Assembly (NCBI GenBank): GCA_002399405.1
Contig: DHDP01000002.1
Location: 426,582-490,581 of the forward strand
Length of the DNA stretch: 64,000 nucleotides
Reading direction: 5' to 3'
Source of the DNA: Treponema sp. UBA4873
Lineage (GTDB): Bacteria; Spirochaetota; Spirochaetia; Treponematales; Treponemataceae
Shown: positions 61,456 through 64,000 of the stretch, in pieces
Layout: each line of letters opens with the position of its first letter
Position numbering within the stretch: position 1 is the first letter of the stretch
Program-made: the position numbers and the translations under genes
Notes under the pieces: model-generated
Seen by the model: the letters and a program-made list of their open reading frames with translations, nothing else
Database searches by the model: none
Told to the model about the DNA's origin: nothing

Positions 61456-61497
61456 TTGATTTAAATCAATGACACCATCGTTTTATTCTTCTATTAT
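61456..61497 (+). promoter_or_regulatory. FNR-type box and -10 of the cheW-mcp operon
   Basis: TTGAT-TTAA-ATCAA (61456-61469) is a perfect FNR consensus. A -10 TATTAT lies at 61492-61497; with a start near 61504 the box centre (61462.5) is at -41.5, the class II activator position. The candidate activator is encoded immediately upstream. The leader would be about 180 bases. Confidence 0.65.
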
Positions 61498-61648
61498 TAA
61501 TTAAACAAAAATTACAAAATATTAAGTTCTCAAAGGAGAATGCTGCTTGACATATTTTCAATTTACGGACGGCGTCTGCATGGACCGGAAAAGTCCATTC
61601 GTCGTATTTTCAAGTCAAAAATCCACAGACAAATAACACTGCAACGAA

Positions 61649-61668
61649 TGTATACAAAGACGTATACA
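61649..61668 (+). promoter_or_regulatory. Inverted repeat abutting the cheW ribosome site
   Basis: TGTATAC-AAAGAC-GTATACA, perfect 7-bp arms, whose last bases merge into AAGGAGG. It could be a protein site or an mRNA hairpin affecting cheW translation. Confidence 0.5.
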
Positions 61669-61682
61669 AGGAGGCATTGAAG

Positions 61683-62195
61683 ATGGAAATGACGAGGCGG
61701 AAACTGCTGAACGGAGCACGTTTCCTGAGCTTCACGCTTGACAACGAGAACTACTGCATGGACATCCTTAAAGTGAAGGAACTCATGGGTATGACGGCGA
61801 TTACGCCGCTGCCGCGGACACCTGCGTTCATCAGGGGTGTAATAAATCTGCGGGGACAAATCATACCGGTAATAGACCTGCGGCTCAGGTTCGGGCTCAA
61901 ATTTCAGGATTACACGAAGCGGACGTGCATCATCGTCGTGGAGATTGCATACGGCGGAGAGAACGTGTTCATGGGGTTCGTTGTGGACGCGATACAGGAC
62001 GTCGTGAGCATTCCCGACGAGAAGCTGTCGAAGATTCCGTACATCAGCGCGCATATTAAAAGCGAGTATATACGGGGAGTGGCCGACACGCCGGAGGGGA
62101 TGAAAATAGTGCTCGACGTACTCAGAATTCTCAGCGAAGAGGAACTTGCCGCAGTAAAGGATACGGCGGAAGTACAGTCAGAAACGAAGAAGTAG
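61683..62195 (+). CDS. cheW: Chemotaxis coupling protein CheW
   Basis: 170 residues from ATG 61683, eight bases after AAGGAGG (a TTG two codons earlier is too close). The CheW SH3-like fold shows FTLDNENYCMDILKVKELMG, TPLPRTPAFIRGVINLRGQI and IPVIDLRLRFGL, each typical. It links MCPs to the CheA kinase under the membrane. The mcp gene follows 64 bp later, so the pair is an operon, probably controlled from the FNR-type promoter. Confidence 0.96.
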   Translation: MEMTRRKLLNGARFLSFTLDNENYCMDILKVKELMGMTAITPLPRTPAFIRGVINLRGQIIPVIDLRLRFGLKFQDYTKRTCIIVVEIAYGGENVFMGFVVDAIQDVVSIPDEKLSKIPYISAHIKSEYIRGVADTPEGMKIVLDVLRILSEEELAAVKDTAEVQSETKK

Positions 62196-62259
62196 AAACC
62201 GGATTCTGCCGCCGGCAGAAGAAAAGGCATAAGAGAATCTACATTAGGAGAAAACAGGT

Positions 62260-63954
62260 ATGAAGACAGGCACGAAGAAAGGGATCGGATTCAGAATTAT
62301 TACGATGGCGGTTGTTATTTCGATAATTACTGCAGTCGTCGGATTTATCGGGCTGTACACGACAAGGACAGTCAGCGCACTCGTTACAGACATGTATCAG
62401 AAAGACGTTCTGAGGGTTCTGTATGCTGAAAAGATGCAGTATCTGCTGCAGTCGGGCATGACCGAGCTGATGATAGCGAACAGGCCGGGAAAGACGACCG
62501 AAGGAATAAACCAGTCGAAACAGGTCTATATAGACAACGGACAGTTTTTTATAAAAACGATAGCCGATTACGAAGCGACGAATATCGTCAGGGACGAGCG
62601 GAGGGAACTGCTTGAGCAGGCGAAGGATCTTGGCGGTCAGATGGCGGAAAAGGGAACAAAGATGTTCGACTATTCGCTGAAGGGGGATATAACCGGCGCC
62701 AACAATTACATAGACACTGTTCTGGTACCCATAAGCAGCAAACTGCAGCCGGTGCTCGAAAAAATGGTAAGTCTTCAGACCTCGGATGCGGAAGCAGCGT
62801 ATAAACAGAGTCAGCAGACAGAGACTGTTTCAATGGTGATTATCGTCACGGCAATACTTGTCGGACTCGGTATTTCACTCATACTCGGAATCACGATAAC
62901 GCGGAGCATCACGAAACCGGTGACGAAAATGGTGAACAGCCTGTCCGACAGCTCTGCACAGATAGGCATCTCGAGCACGCAGCTCTCAACCGCGTCGCAG
63001 GAGATAGCGAACGGTGCGCAGGAGCAGGCGTCGAGCATCGAGGAGACGACGTCGTCCATGGAAGAACTTTCGTCCATGGTGAAGCAGAACCTCGGGAACA
63101 CGCGGCAGGCGAGTCTTCTGTCCGAGAAGGCGACCGGGGCGAGTCAGAACGGCTACGACAAGATGACCGACATGCTCTTGGCCATGAATAATATTTCAAA
63201 GTCTACCGAAGACATCAAAAACGTCATCGACGTCATAGACGACATCGCGTTCCAGACGAACATGCTCGCGCTCAACGCGGCCGTCGAAGCGGCACGCGCG
63301 GGAGAAGCCGGCATGGGATTCGCGGTCGTTGCGGACGAAGTGAAGAACCTTGCGAACCGCTCGTCGGAATCAGCCAAGGAAACGGCGGCCATGATTAAAG
63401 ATACGCTCAAGAACGTCGAGTCGGGAATGTCAATCTCGAAGGAACTGTCGGAAATATTCAAGGATATTCTTGATAACTCAAAGAAGGTTCTGGAGATGAA
63501 CAAGGAAGTTGAAACTGCGTCGGGCCAGCAGGACGAGGGAATCGGTCAGGTAAACAAAGCGATGATTCAGTTCGACACGGTCGTGCAGACGAACGCGTCG
63601 AGCGCCGAGGAAACGGCGGGCGCTGCCGAAGAGCTCCAGGGGCAGGTGACGAGCCTCAACGACATAGTCGACAACCTGTACCTCATCGTGAGCGGGAAGT
63701 CGTATTCCGGCGGGGCTGAAGAGAGCGACGCCCGTGCCGCCGCGAAATTCCGGGAAGGAAAGGCACACCCGGCGGCGCACGATGCGGCTGCACATCAGGG
63801 TGCGGAGACGAAGAAAGATACGGAAACAGGTGCAAAGTCAGCCGTAAAAACCGTTACCGGGGTAAAGCCCGAGCAGAAAAACGGAACAGCGGGAAGAAAA
63901 GAGATCGGACATGCGATTTCATTCGAGGATGATGAAGATTTCAAGCCGGTCTGA
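62260..63954 (+). CDS. Methyl-accepting chemotaxis protein
   Basis: 564 residues. Membrane segments 13-35 and about 190-212 flank a 155-residue, mostly helical periplasmic domain (four-helix-bundle type). The cytoplasmic signalling hairpin has its tip at DIAFQTNMLALNAAVEAARAG, then GMGFAVVADEVKNLANRSSE. Methylation-helix glutamines and glutamates lie on both sides. The last 70 residues are a charged, flexible tail (KDTETGAKSAVKTVTGV...). TAGGAG precedes the ATG. Ligand unknown; CheW is its immediate neighbour. A palindrome GCGGTCCGGACCGC lies 8 bases past the stop. Confidence 0.96.
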   Translation: MKTGTKKGIGFRIITMAVVISIITAVVGFIGLYTTRTVSALVTDMYQKDVLRVLYAEKMQYLLQSGMTELMIANRPGKTTEGINQSKQVYIDNGQFFIKTIADYEATNIVRDERRELLEQAKDLGGQMAEKGTKMFDYSLKGDITGANNYIDTVLVPISSKLQPVLEKMVSLQTSDAEAAYKQSQQTETVSMVIIVTAILVGLGISLILGITITRSITKPVTKMVNSLSDSSAQIGISSTQLSTASQEIANGAQEQASSIEETTSSMEELSSMVKQNLGNTRQASLLSEKATGASQNGYDKMTDMLLAMNNISKSTEDIKNVIDVIDDIAFQTNMLALNAAVEAARAGEAGMGFAVVADEVKNLANRSSESAKETAAMIKDTLKNVESGMSISKELSEIFKDILDNSKKVLEMNKEVETASGQQDEGIGQVNKAMIQFDTVVQTNASSAEETAGAAEELQGQVTSLNDIVDNLYLIVSGKSYSGGAEESDARAAAKFREGKAHPAAHDAAAHQGAETKKDTETGAKSAVKTVTGVKPEQKNGTAGRKEIGHAISFEDDEDFKPV

Positions 63955-64000
63955 AAAAGAAGGCGGTCCGGACCGCACTGTTTGAAATGTCCGAAAATAA

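Noticed and set aside
1..64000. tRNA, rRNA, CRISPR arrays, transposases, phage genes, replication origin
   Set aside because: Looked for by eye on both strands; no cloverleaf-like gene, repeat-spacer array, integrase/transposase motif or DnaA-box cluster was recognised. Small RNAs could be missed without a covariance search.

Overview
The window reads as a chromosome segment of a spirochaete close to host-associated Treponema. This is inference from gene content: a eukaryote-type hexokinase next to the GlcNAc genes, a protein resembling the spirochaetal P83/100 antigens, a CheW/MCP pair, several YesMN-type two-component systems with sugar ABC transporters, and a roughly 50 % GC base composition. 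The beta-N-acetylhexosaminidase and GlcNAc operon would suit a species such as T. brennaborense, but no database check was possible. No rRNA, tRNA, CRISPR array, transposase or phage gene was seen; the segment looks like ordinary core plus metabolic DNA.

Layout. 1-2760: end of an NADH-linked [FeFe] hydrogenase (hydB, hydA). 3.0-4.1 kb: Hsp20 behind a sigma-54-like promoter, and a desulforedoxin-like mini-protein. 4.5-12.6 kb: a self-contained hexitol PTS operon (EIICB, EIIA, SorE-like dehydrogenase, PfkB kinase, HPr, EI, PRD activator). 12.6-15.3 kb: GH9 cellulase and a small membrane protein. 15.3-19.6 kb: SlyX, a pseudouridine synthase, and a secreted HELTH metalloprotease with a probable C-terminal barrel. 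19.6-26.2 kb: M18 aminopeptidase, a DUF2441-like protein, TrpE, thymidine kinase, Rrf2 regulator plus rhodanese, Xaa-Pro peptidase. 26.3-37.1 kb: a divergent chito-oligosaccharide/GlcNAc locus (hexokinase, NagB, NagA and GH20 on the minus strand; binding protein, two permeases, ROK regulator and GNAT on the plus strand). 37.1-44.8 kb: AraC-type response regulator, LytS-type kinase, a two-domain ABC-ATPase relative that has lost its catalytic motifs, then a complete RbsACB-type sugar transporter. 44.9-49.6 kb: amino-acid ABC transporter, DUF2798 protein, esterase, P83/100-like protein. 49.7-52.3 kb: MBOAT/DHHW acyltransferase pair. 52.5-58.2 kb: a second YesMN-type system convergent with a sugar ABC transporter. 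58.4-64.0 kb: TIGR02757 protein, a large XRE-MarR-PAS-CRP/FNR fusion regulator, CheW and an MCP.

The most unusual items are the dead RbsA paralogue inside a two-component operon (39712-41154); the 660-residue regulator with three DNA-binding domains (59444-61426), whose FNR-type recognition helix matches a perfect FNR box placed at -41.5 of the adjacent cheW promoter; a shared palindromic operator in front of trpE and of the Rrf2/rhodanese operon; several genes that appear to be transcribed without a leader; and two families of short intergenic repeats.
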